64,000 nt of DNA from Certhia americana (lineage: Eukaryota; Chordata; Aves; Passeriformes; Certhiidae). This document shows positions 35,940 to 48,721 of the stretch, piece after piece. The stretch is taken from assembly GCA_018697195.1 (NCBI GenBank), contig CM031858.1, positions 77,648,818 to 77,712,817 of the forward strand. The letters run 5' to 3'. The position numbers and the translations under genes are program-made. The notes beneath the pieces are model-generated. The model was not told the origin of the DNA and searched no databases. It worked only from the letters and a program-made list of their open reading frames with translations. Within the stretch, counting starts at the first letter, position 1. Each line of letters starts with the position of its first letter.

Positions 35940-36310
35940 GCCCCAGCAAGGCTGCCAGCAGAAGCTTTAACAGCAGGCACGGCCCATCCCAGGAGCCGCA
36001 TGGAAATCCCCTCGGTGCCGGGCTGTGTCCCTGTGTCCGCAGGACCCTCCGTGCCGGCTCTGCGCTGCCCCCGGGCCTGCTCCCGCTGTCCCCTCGGGGC
36101 TCGCAGGGCTGTCTCTCGCTCGGTTCCCCTGGCTCAGCCCTGGCTGCCGGGCAGCGTTTTGCCCTCCCTTGCCCAGGCTTTCCCCGGGGCTCTCTCCCGC
36201 CCGCCCGTGGCTGAGGGGCTCAGCCGTGCCCTGCGCTGGGGCCGCTGCAGCCGCTGGCACCGCCTGGGGCCGGGACCGGCACACCCGGCACAGACCCGCC
36301 GGCTGTCAAA
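35940..36310. other. CpG-rich, GC-rich block (CpG-island-like)
   Basis: In contrast to the surrounding AT-rich DNA, this block is about 70% G+C, and I count roughly 30 CpG dinucleotides in about 330 bp, an observed/expected ratio near 0.7. Open frames exist on both strands because stops are rare in such sequence. I recognise no protein, no TATA box and no initiator. It could be a CpG-island promoter or first exon of an unannotated transcript, a GC-rich internal piece of the neighbouring ERV family, or a retained fragment of a GC-rich repeat. It abuts a minus-strand LTR on its right. Confidence 0.65.
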
Positions 36311-36350
36311 ACATGATCCTAATATAAGAGAAAATGCCGACTTCCAAAGA

Positions 36351-36976
36351 TCTTGGGTTTCTGTGCGCTTTTGTTCTTCCCGAGAATGCAAAATTCTTTT
36401 TGTCCAGCATCGCGGTCGGCGAAAAGACTGAGAGCCATCTCCTCTGATTTTTCAAGGTTGTTTATTTTCTCTTATCTATACAATTTCTTCTCAGCTCGAG
36501 GTCAGCTCGAGGGGAATAACACCACCCCCGAAGGTGACAAGCATCTTTATACTAACAGTTACGCATATCTTGTTAACAAAAGATTCCCAATACCTATCTC
36601 TTATGTTAGGAAGTCAGGCTCTACTTTGAACCAACCAAAGATGCCCATGCCACAGCAGAAAATGGAGAAGGTGAAGAAAAAAGAAGAAACCTCAAAGCCA
36701 TGTGGAGACTCCATTTTGTGTTTTTCTGCTTATCAACCTAGAAACTGTATAAATCTATTTTTCACCCTGTGACTGACTATTACCCTACTTAAACTCTTGT
36801 GGTTTGTAAATCCTCACACAAAGGTGGTAAAATCAAAGGCACAGGAGTTTTTGACTCCTGTCAAAAGTTTGTTTTCATAGGTTTTTCCTGTCAAAACCTT
36901 TTGCCAAGGCTTCCCAGCCCCCTGTCCGGGTCGGGAATCACCCAGGACAGTCAGAGGAGTGTTCTGGACTCCAACA
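36351..36976 (-). mobile_element. Solo LTR, minus sense
   Basis: On the minus strand it begins TGTTGGAGTCCAGAAC, a start I associate with avian ERV LTRs. It carries a TATAAAG box (plus-strand 36545-36551) and, about 80 bp downstream, an AATAAA signal (36461-36466). A direct repeat CAAAGA flanks it (36345-36350 and 36977-36982), matching as a 6-bp target duplication; with it the left end reads TCTTGGG in place of TG, so that terminus is mutated or the boundary is different (an alternative TG lies at 36372). Confidence 0.7.
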
Positions 36977-36982
36977 CAAAGA

Positions 36983-39137
36983 TTTTATGATTCCTTAAGT
37001 ACACTACTATTCTGCCTGCAGCTAACAATACCAGAGTGCCTGTGATTTTGATTGTGTTCTTTGCTTTTCATTACTTCGTCTCAAACAATTTTTACATGAT
37101 TCTAAAGTGAAGTTGTATGAACTTTTCCAAGATATATCAAGGATATTGAACTTAAGAATTAGGTAATATTCAGTTTAGATTGAGACTGTAAAGAAATACT
37201 TTTAAATAACAATCTATTACGTATGTGACAGTAAATATCTTCTAAGGCTCTTTCAAAAATAAAGGTCTGTTGGTCCTGAAGTGACAGCCAAGCCAACATC
37301 CTGTCCATCTTAATATATTAACAGCCTGCCATAAAGAAGTGAAAATTACTTCTAGAATCACATCCAGGTTTGTAGGTTTGCACCTTCACCAAAATTTCTT
37401 GAAACAAGAGAGTTTGCTTTACCAACAGGATATTCAAAGGAAGTATTCAGGAAGCATTCAGGAAGTATTCCCCTGGATACCAGATTCACTCTCACCTGCT
37501 TCCTAGCTCAGGGGAAGGACCACTAATGTGCTCTCTTCTTTCATGTCACATCTTTTCTACTACCATGAAGCAAGGAAGAGCTTGTCCACAGGAGTCTGTC
37601 TAAAGGACTGAAATGGCAAATGGAGAGAATGTTAGAACTTGACTTCAAACATTGTAGTTTAACACTTCCTGGTCTTTATTTTTAAAACAAACCACCATCA
37701 GCTGAATTCTGATGTTTAATATGATAATAATACAGATGAATAAGATATTTTTCCACATCAAAGCATTTCAAATTTCATATTTTAATCTACTTCACTCCTA
37801 CACAATAATTGTTATACATTTAATATACACTTAACACCTACCATTTTATCATTATAGACACCTACTCATCTAATCAAGGAGTTCAAAAAGTTCCCATTGC
37901 TTGGGGGAAAAAAAATGAAGCATATCACCATTATCTATATATATCTAAAGCTATAGAAACCACTCAAATATGCTCTGCTTACTACAGTAACCCAACAAAC
38001 TCCATAATCCAGTAGGAATTTAAAGTATTTAGGTTTAGAGCCTTTGCCTAATATTTATGGTCAAAGTGGTTTGAAATATAAATGACAAGATTTCACATTT
38101 TTGTCCTGATTTGAATTTTGAACAACTCTTATGAGAAGCTTTCATTATCACTGTAACAAAAGTATCACGATTGCAAAGGAAGCAAATGTTTCCCGTCATG
38201 CCATTAGAAGTTGACAGTACTCAAAGCTTTTAATGCAACTACTTCAGTTTGTGTAAGGGTAGAAGGCACACATAAAGCTTTAATGGCATAGCAAAGTGCG
38301 TTTCAGACACGGCTTAAAAAAAAGAAGAAAAAAAAATTTTAAAAAAGAGTCCAGCATCAGTTAAGATCAAGGTTGGTAAAAAAATTGCCTGCACACCTAA
38401 AAAAATTAAAATCTCAATTTTCCATAGGGTTTATTTCAAACTTTTATTTATTTCAGTTCCATGCTTGTTCCCTTGTCTTGTTCTTGTACTTTCAAAAACA
38501 GCACAAGATTAAGGAGAAACTACCATTCATCATCACTAATCCATTTAGCCTTCCTTCTTAGAGGCAATTTTCTCCCTCCTCCTCTTAAAAGCCCCGCAAA
38601 CCCAGATTTGGTAGAAAAGCACATTAAAATACAAACTGTCTATGGTGATTTATTGAGGTGAAAAAGGAGAAGGGAAAAATAATTTTAAAGCATCAGTTGA
38701 TTAAATAAATCTTAAATAAATATTTGAACCTAAATTTCAGATTTCCCAAAGGGAGAAAATAACACCAGAATCTGTATTTCCATACCAAAATAAATTACAT
38801 GCATAAAAATGCTAGGTTGAAAACTTTTGTCCAAAGCTACAATATTGTTTACAATATTTGAATTAAAATATCAAACATGAATCCTCCATGATTTAGGTTG
38901 AAATTATATTTTAGATTGCCAATGAAAATATAGGTTCAAAATTTGTTTAATAATGGATTTTGCTGGTAGCTTTCTCAGTTAGACTTCACATTTTCAGAAA
39001 ATGTGTTCTCCTGATAAGACATCTAATTGTATTTCGTCTTCTTAATTAGTTCTGAAACTGAAGTCCCTATAACAGGAATCAGACAAACAACATAATGTGC
39101 CTACTGTAGAAAGAAATGTAATCTCACCTTCTGATAC
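36983..39137. other. Unique AT-rich DNA, no gene supported
   Basis: Open frames are under 70 codons. A small tandem duplication of an AGGAAGTATTC-like word lies near 37440-37470. No other repeat or gene is recognised. Confidence 0.5.
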
Positions 39138-39320
39138 AGAAACACAAGATTGTTGAGGTTGGAAGGGACCTCCAGAGATCATCTAGTCCAGTCCTGCTAC
39201 TGTGAAGATGAGAATCCAGAGCAGGTTGGCTAGCACCATGTTCACTCAGGCTATGAATATATCCAAGGGTGGAGACTCCAAAACCTTCCTGAGAAAGCTG
39301 TACCAGTATTTGACCAGGGT
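39138..39320 (-). mobile_element. CR1 LINE 3' fragment, minus sense
   Basis: The plus strand reads the reverse complement of a CR1 3' UTR: 'aggttggaagggacctcc', 'gatcatctagtccag', 'gagcaggttggctag', and 'ggagactccaaaaccttcct' with a terminal 'ctgtaccagt'. The 3' terminal octamer repeat would lie at the left edge and is decayed. Confidence 0.88.
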
Positions 39321-41439
39321 TGTTTGGGGTTTTGTTCTTCTTATCTTTTGATAGGATTTCCTACAAGATGACAAATTTTCTGTTAGTTAATGCTGTCACC
39401 TCTGTTTCCTTTTTTCCTTTTATTTAAAATGTCAAGAACTCCTTATGCAGACATATCCTAAGTCATACACAAAAAGAATAATTTATTTACATTGTTAAAC
39501 ATATACATAATATTATCCAAAGGGCTTCAATAAAAACATTATTTAAAACTCTTACTTTGTATTGTTGTTATTTATTATTGCTGCTCCTGCTTTTGATACT
39601 TTTTATTGTAAAACTGTTCTTATGTCACCCTATGTGTTTTTACCTTTTTTTGTGTCTCTTCCCCATCCCAACATGGGTGAGGGTAGGGGAAGTGAATGAA
39701 CTGCTGAGGAGTACTTAGCTTCCAGCTGGAGTTCAAGCACAATATAAGCAAAATAAATTTCTCAAACCTCTATGTAGAATCTTATTTTTGTACCTTGGAG
39801 TAACTATGGAGAGTGAAGAGATTAGAGCTATGTATTTGGCATGGTTCTTTCTTACACTTTCTCACACTAAAACATCAGAGGCTGTTAAAAGTTTCTTTTC
39901 TTTCTGGGCAAGTTCACATATTCTTCAGTTGCCAAGTGCGACAAAAGATGAGTAATTACTAGGGAAACATATGAAATAATCTGGAAGAGTAGTAAAATAT
40001 CCCAGGACAAAAGCTGCAATGTAAGAACAAAATACATACCAGAAAGAGACTTTTTCTGAATTTTTCTTGTTGAGCTTTAATTTATGCGCAGGCGCAGAAT
40101 AGAAGATGAATTGGTGGCAGGACAGGTTGTAGAAAAAATCAATAAAAGGAAAAAAACTGCCATGACCAGGTGGTAATCACCTAGGGATCTTAAAAATGAA
40201 ATAGCTTAACAGCTAACGTCTTCCGTTTCAGAGCAGAGAACTGGAAAATAGCCAAAGAGCTCAAGAAACTCTAGGTTTCCAAACCTGACATTCACAGTGG
40301 GAAAATCATAATAAAAGGCACAAAAAAAAAAAAAAAAAACAAACAAACAAACAAACAAAAAAAAAAAAAAAAAAAAAAAAACCAAAAACCAGAAGCCTGA
40401 TGACTTTACTAAAAGTTATATTTTAGGGAAGAGACCACAAGTTTTTGTATAAAAGGAAAATAATTTGTCACAGAATCACTGGATTCCTTGGTAAATTTCA
40501 GCAAACCTAGGAATAGTGAATACCAAAATTAATAGAGGCAGGCTGAATTTATAAGAGACTGTAGTTGAAAGCTTTCATTGAGTGTAATTTAGGAAGTAAA
40601 GGGCCTTTGACCTGAGAGGAAAGGATCTTCATGGATAAATAATCGGTTGAAAGACAGAAAGTGAGAATAAACTGTCTGTTTTCACCATGGAGAGGGTCAC
40701 CAGTAGAGTTACAAATTTTTGCTAGGATCAGTGCTGTTGTATAGACTGTAAAGAAACCGAGAAAGAAGAGGAGTAAGATCACAACTATTGATAAACCAAA
40801 GTAGTTCAGAAGAGGGAAAACATAAGACACCCCTGAAGAACCACAAAGAACTTCTCATGGATTCAGGAGAAGACTAAATTCCTAAATGTGAAAGGAACAC
40901 TCACATCCCAAAAAAACCCCCAAGTCATATTACCCTGAAATAGTATTATGTTCTCTTAGATAGCACTTGATATTCATGGAAATATCAATTTAGGATCCAG
41001 CAGTAATCTAAGAATCAAATCATGTTTTAGAGAAAATTAGGAAGGAACTTTTTAAGAGATAGAACATCATTATGGACTTGGATAAGTTTCCAGTGGCTGC
41101 AATCTCTTGACTATAAATATTCTCTTCCCAGACTTCAAAAGGATGCAGCAGAGTGGATAAATCTTAGAGAACAGTGGAAAAAGGTAGCAAGAGTTTTAAA
41201 AGATTATGTTGATGCCTGAAGATTTCATATGTTATATATTTTTCATGTATTTGTAGCTTTGTAGATTATTAATATAGGGTTATATACCTGATGGCATTTT
41301 TTCCTACCCTTTCTCTTAGATTTTAGAGTAATAAGTTAACCTTCTAACACATTCCTGAAATACTGTTTAGTCTTATTTTCAGGAAGAGAATCTACAAGAA
41401 CATTTTGTTTCCCAATCAGAATCTGAGAAGACACAAGAA
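39321..41439. other. Unique AT-rich DNA with one A/C tract
   Basis: No supported gene. The A/C-rich tract at 40322-40391 is listed separately. The longest open frame is 93 codons without recognisable content. Confidence 0.5.
40322..40391. repeat. Poly-A / (CAAA)n tract
   Basis: A run of about 18 A is followed by four CAAA units and another run of more than 20 A. It could be the tail of a degraded retroposon, but no body is recognisable to its left. Confidence 0.9.
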
Positions 41440-41660
41440 TATGGGGCAAAGAAGCCTGGGACAACTCTAATCAGGCAGTACCCAGGGGAAAATTACTTAA
41501 CCAATTGGACAATATTTGTTAAATATGCTAATTTGTTAAACTTAAAAAGATTGTAGAAGTCCAGTGTCGTGTGTGCCCACAGACCATAACTAGGGAGGCA
41601 CCTGTGAGCTTCCAATAAAGAACTAATTTTTTATCTTACCATTTTAATGCTTTTGCAAGA
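41440..41660 (+). mobile_element. Possible old LTR 3' part
   Basis: The order 'aattggacaatatttgttaa', 'gtgtgcccacagacc', 'ggaggcacctgtgagcttcc' and AATAAA (41614-41619) followed by an AT-rich end resembles the R/U5 part of avian ERV LTRs. I cannot find clean termini or a target duplication, so this may be a fragment or a coincidental polyadenylation-like segment. Confidence 0.35.
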
Positions 41661-43527
41661 ATTTTTGTCTTTCGATATTAGATGACACTGTACATCCAAA
41701 AATAAAACCATAGAAGTTTCTTCAGCCTAGAAAAAGAGTGCAGACTGAGATTCAAGCACCATAACTTAATTGCTTCACACACTGTTTATTCAACTGTATC
41801 CTAATGTCACAGTCAAATATTTAAATGCAACTCATGTTAGAAGATGAGTGGGTCCTTAAGAAGCATTTCAAAATAATAATTGTGTGAAAAGCATTCTCTT
41901 ATTACCTGTGGTAACCACCAAGTATAAAATGTTAGTTTTTGAACATGCAATTGGCAAACACATGGATGAACAGCTCAAAATAGACCTCTGCCTTAAAACA
42001 ATGTTGGTTGGCTGGTCAGTTACTAGTATAAGTTGTGTATTACTGATGTCCAAATCCAATGATTCTCAGTTTAATTTAAAAAAAAAAATTAAAAACAAAA
42101 TTGAAAACACCTAGAATTATATGGAACCATCAAAAAATCCTGTTATAGTCCATTCAACATAATAAATAAATAATAAATGATTGAATAAACAAATAAAAAT
42201 AACTTAGCAGCAAGGTTCATTCCAGTAATAACTATCTCAACATTTACTTTCCCTCTCAGTTCCCTCGGTTTATAAAACCTCACTTAGGAGCAGGTGTTTG
42301 CAGTTTAAGAGAAAAACTAGAAACATCAGGAAAATAAAAGCTGTTCCTCATTTCATGTACACTAAACAGGAATCAACAGCAGAAGTGCAGCAGCTGAAAC
42401 TCTGGAAGAATAGTATCTCAGATCTAGCTAAAGAAGTCCTTAATGTTTCTAAATACAACAGCCATCAGTACAACAAACGACCTAATGACGACTGTGGTTC
42501 TCACCAATGGAATCAGCCTGGTAATTATATACATCAAGCAGACCATCAGTTAAGGAGATTTATAAAGGTAGTATACTAAGTTGATGCCACCCCCAGATAA
42601 TGGAAAGCCATCTTCTAAATAAGCATAACAAAAAATAAAGAGACTTCACTAGAACATGAAAATTTTTAAGTGCACTGGACTCAAATGAAATACAATGAAA
42701 AAGCTCCCAAAATAAATATAAAGAAAACGTTAGTAACCTCAGAAACATCACATCCAATACTAAAAAGTGACATGAAACTTCAGGGCTATAATGAGCAGAA
42801 TTACTTCTGATCAATTTAAACTTAGAGTCTCTAACTATCTTCAAGCTGCTTTAGTTTTCTGAAATAAGCATAATTTAAAAGCACACAGTCAACTCTAGAA
42901 AGTACGGTCAAGGAATTATAGGACACATGCAAATAATAAACAAAATGATGCAGCAAAAAACCCCCCATACAGTAAAAAACCCATGATACATTAAACAGGT
43001 ATATGGTCAGTGTCGTAAGCAATACATCTCCATTTGCACACAACTCACCTTTAAAAAGCCAGCACCCATCCCACCTTTCTGAGCAACTACAGACTGACCT
43101 TTACACACCTTGATATGGACAGAGTTTCCCACCAATATGGCTATGGAATATACAGAAAAGATATCTTCTACAGCAAAAGAGAAGCTGTCAAGTGGTAGAA
43201 ATTGGAAATGACCTAACAAAATGCTACTGATTTATGTAATTAAATGTGAATGCATTTGAATGTAAAGCCTCTCAGAAGAACCGCAAAAAATGGGTTTATT
43301 AACAAATGACATTTTATAGTGAGATGGGAATAAAACACAGTATTGGTTTTGATAGCTTCTTTTTCCCTTTTTTTTTTTTTTTTCACTTCTTTTCTTAATT
43401 ATTTCACATAGCCTGGGCTCTTTATTTTCAGTTTGTTCCAAGTAGTATTATGCAAAACCAAGGTCATGAAAATTTCTCAATCTTTGATGCAGATTACTGC
43501 CTTAATGCTCAGCTTGTCATCTCTTAA
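41661..43527. other. Unique AT-rich DNA, no gene supported
   Basis: The best open frame is 93 codons at 42298-42579 on the plus strand, preceded by a TATAAAA-like word at about 42270; it has no recognisable domain, so I do not call it. A T run of about 18 lies near 43367-43383. Confidence 0.5.
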
Positions 43528-43532
43528 TGGCC

Positions 43533-44249
43533 TGTCTTGGTTTTGGAAAGACAGGGACCAAAGAAAAAGGGGAACTTCCCTCGGGTTTTGTTATAATTCC
43601 AAAATTTAAAGAGAGGCCTTAGGCAACGATAAGGAGGGTAGGAATAACAGTTCTTTACTAGTTAGTCTAACAAGGTAAATTCACAATAATTACAATATTG
43701 ACAACAAACAGAACTAGAGGAGAAAAAAAAACCAAAACAACAAGTCAGTCACAGTTCTTCCTCTGGTAACCCTCCCCCCACTCCCCTCAGTACCGTCACA
43801 GGCAAATAGGCTAGCGGCAGCTCTAGGAGGGTGAGATAATTCCGAGGGTTCACAGTGGCTGGAGCTGTTGGAAAAGAGTGTCCCGGCTGGCAGGGGCTGT
43901 AGAAACAGCGTGGGGAGACCTCGAGCAGAACTGAAGAAACTGTGGGTGCAGGGCAGGGAGGAAACGGGTTCCCAAAATCCCGGGGGGGACACACGAAGAG
44001 ACCGGTGGTCCGACGGAGTCCGAGGTGAAGGGAAAAGTCAGAGCTCCCCGCCTCGCCGAGACGAGCAGCCCTGGCCGTCTTCCCCAGAGCAGAGAAAAAC
44101 TGCCCCCAGCGAAGTGGAATCAATGTCTCTGTGTAGCTGCTTCCTTTGTTTGTTCCTGAGCACCCATAAGTACCGAAAAGCACCCAGCTATTAGTTTCTT
44201 AGCAACTTCTGGGAAAAAATTCTATAAGAAATCAACCCAACCCCCAACA
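43533..44249 (-). mobile_element. Solo LTR of the same family as the provirus
   Basis: It aligns along its whole length (717 bp) to both provirus LTRs but with several percent divergence. It has TGTC...AACA termini, and exact 5-bp flanking repeats TGGCC at 43528-43532 and 44250-44254. It lies in the same orientation as the provirus about 8 kb away. It arose by recombination between the two LTRs of an earlier insertion. The plus-strand C residues at many sites where the provirus has T make it a useful reference for the unedited state. Confidence 0.95.
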
Positions 44250-44254
44250 TGGCC

Positions 44255-47200
44255 TCACACAGTAATTTTAACTGTAGCACAGAAATACCAGTGTTTGCTG
44301 TAAACCAGATGGCTTGAAACAGAAAAAGAGTTTATCCATGGCTGTCTGAACATACATCCTCAGCAACTGAACTACAGATTTTGTTCATAGACTGCAGCTT
44401 CTCATTCTTGATCTGTCTCCTTAGAAATTAAGGGAGGTACCTCAAACACTGCACTGCCAAAGAGATTTTCATAATGACAGAAAGGGCCTCGGCACACATT
44501 GGCTCAATGTAGGTTCAGATTGGCATAAATTATTTAACATTGGCAGGTGCACTCCCAGAGTTCCCTGCAGTGTTCAGAGACCAAAATACGGATAGTACCT
44601 TGCACTGGAAAACATCATCTCCTTTCATTTAGACTACACAAATAATCTACAGTCTCAGTAACCTGGTCACTTAGTATTGCTATGTTGAAAGCCAATACTG
44701 TAGTGGTTGGATTGGAGTGGTGTTCTAGTTTTTATTTATTTTGTGACCCAACCATGTGACCTCCGTTGGGGCATTCAAAATATGTACTGCCAAAAAATTC
44801 ATTACTAATGACTATTTAATATGTCATATTTTTACACTTAAAAAAAAGATTTTGTCATGAAGTAGTGTGGCTAAATCATAGAATAAGATAAAAAAGATGG
44901 GTTTATTTCCCAGGAGATAGGGTTTCCTGTTGGCCAATAGAAAATTATTACCTTTTTTCCTTTTCCTGCATGAAACTCGCAACTTCTAGGTGGAAAAATA
45001 AAACATCAGTTATTAAGTGATTTTGTATCTCCTGCAGTGAAAAAAATTAATCTGCTGCTCAGTGTCCGTGCACCAAGTGCATGAGTGGGTAAAAAAAAAT
45101 GTGGGAAGCAAAGAAAAATAACTAGCCAAAAAAGACAATGCAGGTCCAATAAACATACCAGAGATAGGAGTTAAATGGATTTCACAGTTCTTCTTACAAA
45201 TACTAGACTAGATATTTGCCTTATTTATCCTAGAATGCCAAATAAACACTTCGGGATAGCTACCAAGAAATGAAAACTCCATGCTGCAGAATATCTAGTC
45301 CTCTCACTTCAACAACCTAATTAAAAATGCATTATAATATTCTCCCATATGGCACTTTTCCCTTGAAAATTGACATATATCAGAGACATCCTGAAAAATA
45401 ATACCACTCTTACTGTGTTTACAGCAAAGGCATGCACTTACTCTCTTGTTAGAGTAACATTAAGGAATTATAACTTGAAATTCTGATGGATTTTTTTGAC
45501 CATTTGGAATCTTACACAGTAATTCTTCTGGAACAATAGTTTTCTCTTTATTAATATGGGTAAACAGCCATTTCCACTGAGAAAAGAAGGAATCTTTTAC
45601 ATAATTTCAAAGCAATTATTGAAAGAGAGATGCAGCAAACAAGACTAAGTGATGAAATGATCACTTTTGGGATGAATTTAGTTGCACATTTTCAAAGTCA
45701 TGCAAAAGCTGTGTTGGGAAGTAGCATTTTATTTTATTTTAACAGGAAAAAAGTGCAAGTTTGTAAGGATGAGGAGGTTGATGAGGAAGTTCAATAATCA
45801 CTCCCTTAAACCCACAGCACCTCCCATGAAGTATCAGATTTTCTACATCTATATCAATGAAGTATTATGATCCAGGCATCTTAATGAGTCTTTACTAGTC
45901 AGCTGAACTTTAATGCTTCAAATAAACATGTTTTATTTTGTGTTGGTGAAGACCATATAGATAATAAACAGCTCAATTATTGTGTAAGCCAAAGCAAACA
46001 AATGGTGTCACGTAAATATCACTTCATATTTGAAAGACTTATGAAATACTTTAGGATTAGTGTGACTATTTTTCTCACTTCTAGTACACATATACACATA
46101 TATAATATCTAAAACATAGACAAGATTATACTTCATCCCTCATACACACTTGAGTGGGAAAAACTTCAGACATGACCCTTGTTCATTTTATCTTCCAGGG
46201 TTTATACTACCAAACAGCACACAAATTGCTATAGCAGCTACTCAAGTAAAAGTAATGTCAAATTTCTATTCCACAAGGCAGAGTAGAAAAACAGACTTAT
46301 AAAAGCACTTCCTATATATGGAATTTGTATGCAAAATTAAACATTTTTCATAGTGTTCTTTCTAACCTAGACCCATCAGCTTCTTCAGTGTCCTTACTCT
46401 AAACACTGCAAGTGACCGAAAATTTCAGTCAAGCCACACAGTTCCATTTCATTCTTCCATTCACTACATGTCTAAGAACATTGAACCTTGTACTTTGAAG
46501 GCCTATAAACATCCTTATAAAATTAGGAAAAAGATAATTAGGTTGAATGATATCTGAAACTTAATGTGCTAAGAACATGAGACACTTCATCATGTACAGG
46601 TTAATACTAGGAAGAGAGCTTCTGTATGATAGTCAACTTTCTTCAGTGACACAGGCATTCCTTTATTAATTAACTGCTCAATGTACATTCTAAACTAATT
46701 CATCTGTGCTGGCAGGTAAGAAATGTCACTTTGCTTAAAATATTATAGTAAAAGATGAATAGAGCAAAGTGAATTTATGAGATAATTTAGCATAAAATAT
46801 GCTTCTTTTTTGCAAGACAAAAAAAAAAACAAAAAGCAAAAAACCCCACAAAAACCAAAAAAACCCTGACATCTCAAAATAGATAAAGTACTCTCTTTGT
46901 CATTTTGATGTCAGTTTTGCCAATTGAACTTGAAAGACCTGCTGCTAAATGCAACAAAAGCTACAACCATCACTCTGAAACAGGTAACAGAGAAAGTTTG
47001 TTTCCTTGAAGTAAACTTTAATGATAGTTGCTTTGAGGCTAAGTCTCAGTTTTTCTTCTGATACTACCTATATTCTACTCAAACAAGGAAAGACAGTTCA
47101 TAATTGCTTCTTGCAACTCAATAAGGACATTCATTCCATATCTTCTTAAAGTAATAGTTCAATCACAGCATTTCGGATCAATATGACAATTTTTTCTTAG

Positions 47201-48244
47201 CAAGTAGCATGAGATGACTGACTGTGACCAGGAAAGTGCTTACAATATGAGGCAGAGGCTTGGTATTTTGAAATACATAACTTGTTGACATAAATTGCTT
47301 TTTAAGTAATGAACTGACAGAATTGGTCAAAGAATTACATACATTTACTCCTTTGGGGAAAAAAGATAAAAGAAGTCATAAGAGAATGGCAAAGAATGCG
47401 ATATGACAGCAGTTCAAATACAGATTTTCAAATAGATTTCTCAAAGGAGAGAAAAAAAATGCTAGACTATGTTATTAGTCTTGTCTAATGTTTTTCATTA
47501 CAAGGTTTTATTTGTGTTTGGTAACGGCATTGACATGTTTTGACCCTTCAGTTTATATAGACTAAGCTACTTTGGGGCAGCCAGGATAAGTGGGGTCAGC
47601 CATAGGTCTGCAAAGGAAAGAGGGGCACTCATCTTCATTATTTTGTTAGAATCCAGGTTTTCAAGAACAAGGTTGAGATGGGAGTACAAGAAGGAAGGTT
47701 GATAAATACTGGAAGGCCTCCATTAGAACAAATCTGTCTTTTGGCATAGGGACTGCAATTTAGCCATTGACATTAGTTCATGTCATCTGAAATCTCCATG
47801 TTCATTACAAATGCATATATTTGAAAACTATTATGACATGTTTAAGTTGAGAAACAAGGAATTACTGAAAACTTTCTCTTCCTGATCCTGTCCTGCTTTA
47901 TCAGGTGATAAAACAGACCAGTGGTTTATGAACTAACCATGTAACTCCACACTCCAGGCAGCAGGAAGAAGTGAGTGTTGCAGACCTTAGAGTTAAAACT
48001 GAGACCACAGGTGCAGACTTGTCTTTGCCTTCATGTCCATTAATTATAACTCAGGCTGATTTAGAGGGGACTGTTTTACAATATAAATGCTTTGAGCTTT
48101 CCCCTAATATATAGTACATTTTTATTTATTTGAATAATAATAAAACATTGTATGAGAAACTAAATGGTGCCATTCCCAAGAAAAGAACTCACTGAACAGA
48201 ACAGAACTTAATAATTCCAGAGAAAACCTACAAATATTTAATAG
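44255..48244. other. Unique AT-rich DNA with one A/C tract
   Basis: No open frame exceeds 62 codons and no repeat ends are recognised, apart from the A/C tract at 46817-46866. Confidence 0.5.
46817..46866. repeat. A/C-rich low-complexity tract
   Basis: A runs are separated by single C or CCCC, with almost no G or T on the plus strand. The composition is the same as in the other tracts of this type in the window. Confidence 0.85.
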
Positions 48245-48640
48245 TTCAACTGTCTGACATTTCAGGCCTGTCCAACCTACATTACTTAAGGGTATTGTCC
48301 AAATGTCTCTTCAACACTGACAATCTTGGGGCATCAGTCACCTCTCCAGGAAGCCTGTTCCAGTGGTTGACCACCCCCTTGGTAAAGGGGTAATCTAACC
48401 CTCCCCCTTTTTGAGCCATTCCCATGTGTCTGCCACTTGATTCCAGGGAGGAGAGCTAAGCACCTGTCTCCCCTTCCCTTTGGGAAGCTGCAGAGAGCAA
48501 AGAACTGCTCCCCTCTTCCTCCTTCTCCTCTAACTACACAAGCTCAGAGTCTTCATCTGCTCCTCATAGGACTTTCTTTCCAGCCCTTTCACCAGCTTTG
48601 TTGCTCTCCTCTGGATGCAAGTTTTCAGACATAATTGGTA
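48245..48640 (-). mobile_element. CR1 LINE 3' fragment, minus sense
   Basis: The plus strand carries reverse-complement CR1 words: 'ctgtccaacctacatta', 'aggaagcctgttccagtgg', 'ttgaccacccccttggtaa', 'ggaagctgcagagagca' and 'ttgctctcctctggatgca'. It is a 5'-truncated, diverged copy. Confidence 0.88.
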
Positions 48641-48721
48641 GAGATTTTGGGAATGTTTTGCTGGGTTAAGCAAGTACTTTACTTGCAAGACATTAAAAAC
48701 AATATTATGGACAATATTGTA

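Noticed and set aside
35880..36431. 183-codon plus-strand frame through the CpG-rich block
   Set aside because: Stops are rare in GC-rich sequence; frames are open on both strands and none resembles a known protein.
42298..42579. 93-codon plus-strand frame with a nearby TATAAAA word
   Set aside because: Lys/Gln/Asn-rich composition follows the AT-rich background, with no domain and no conserved context visible.
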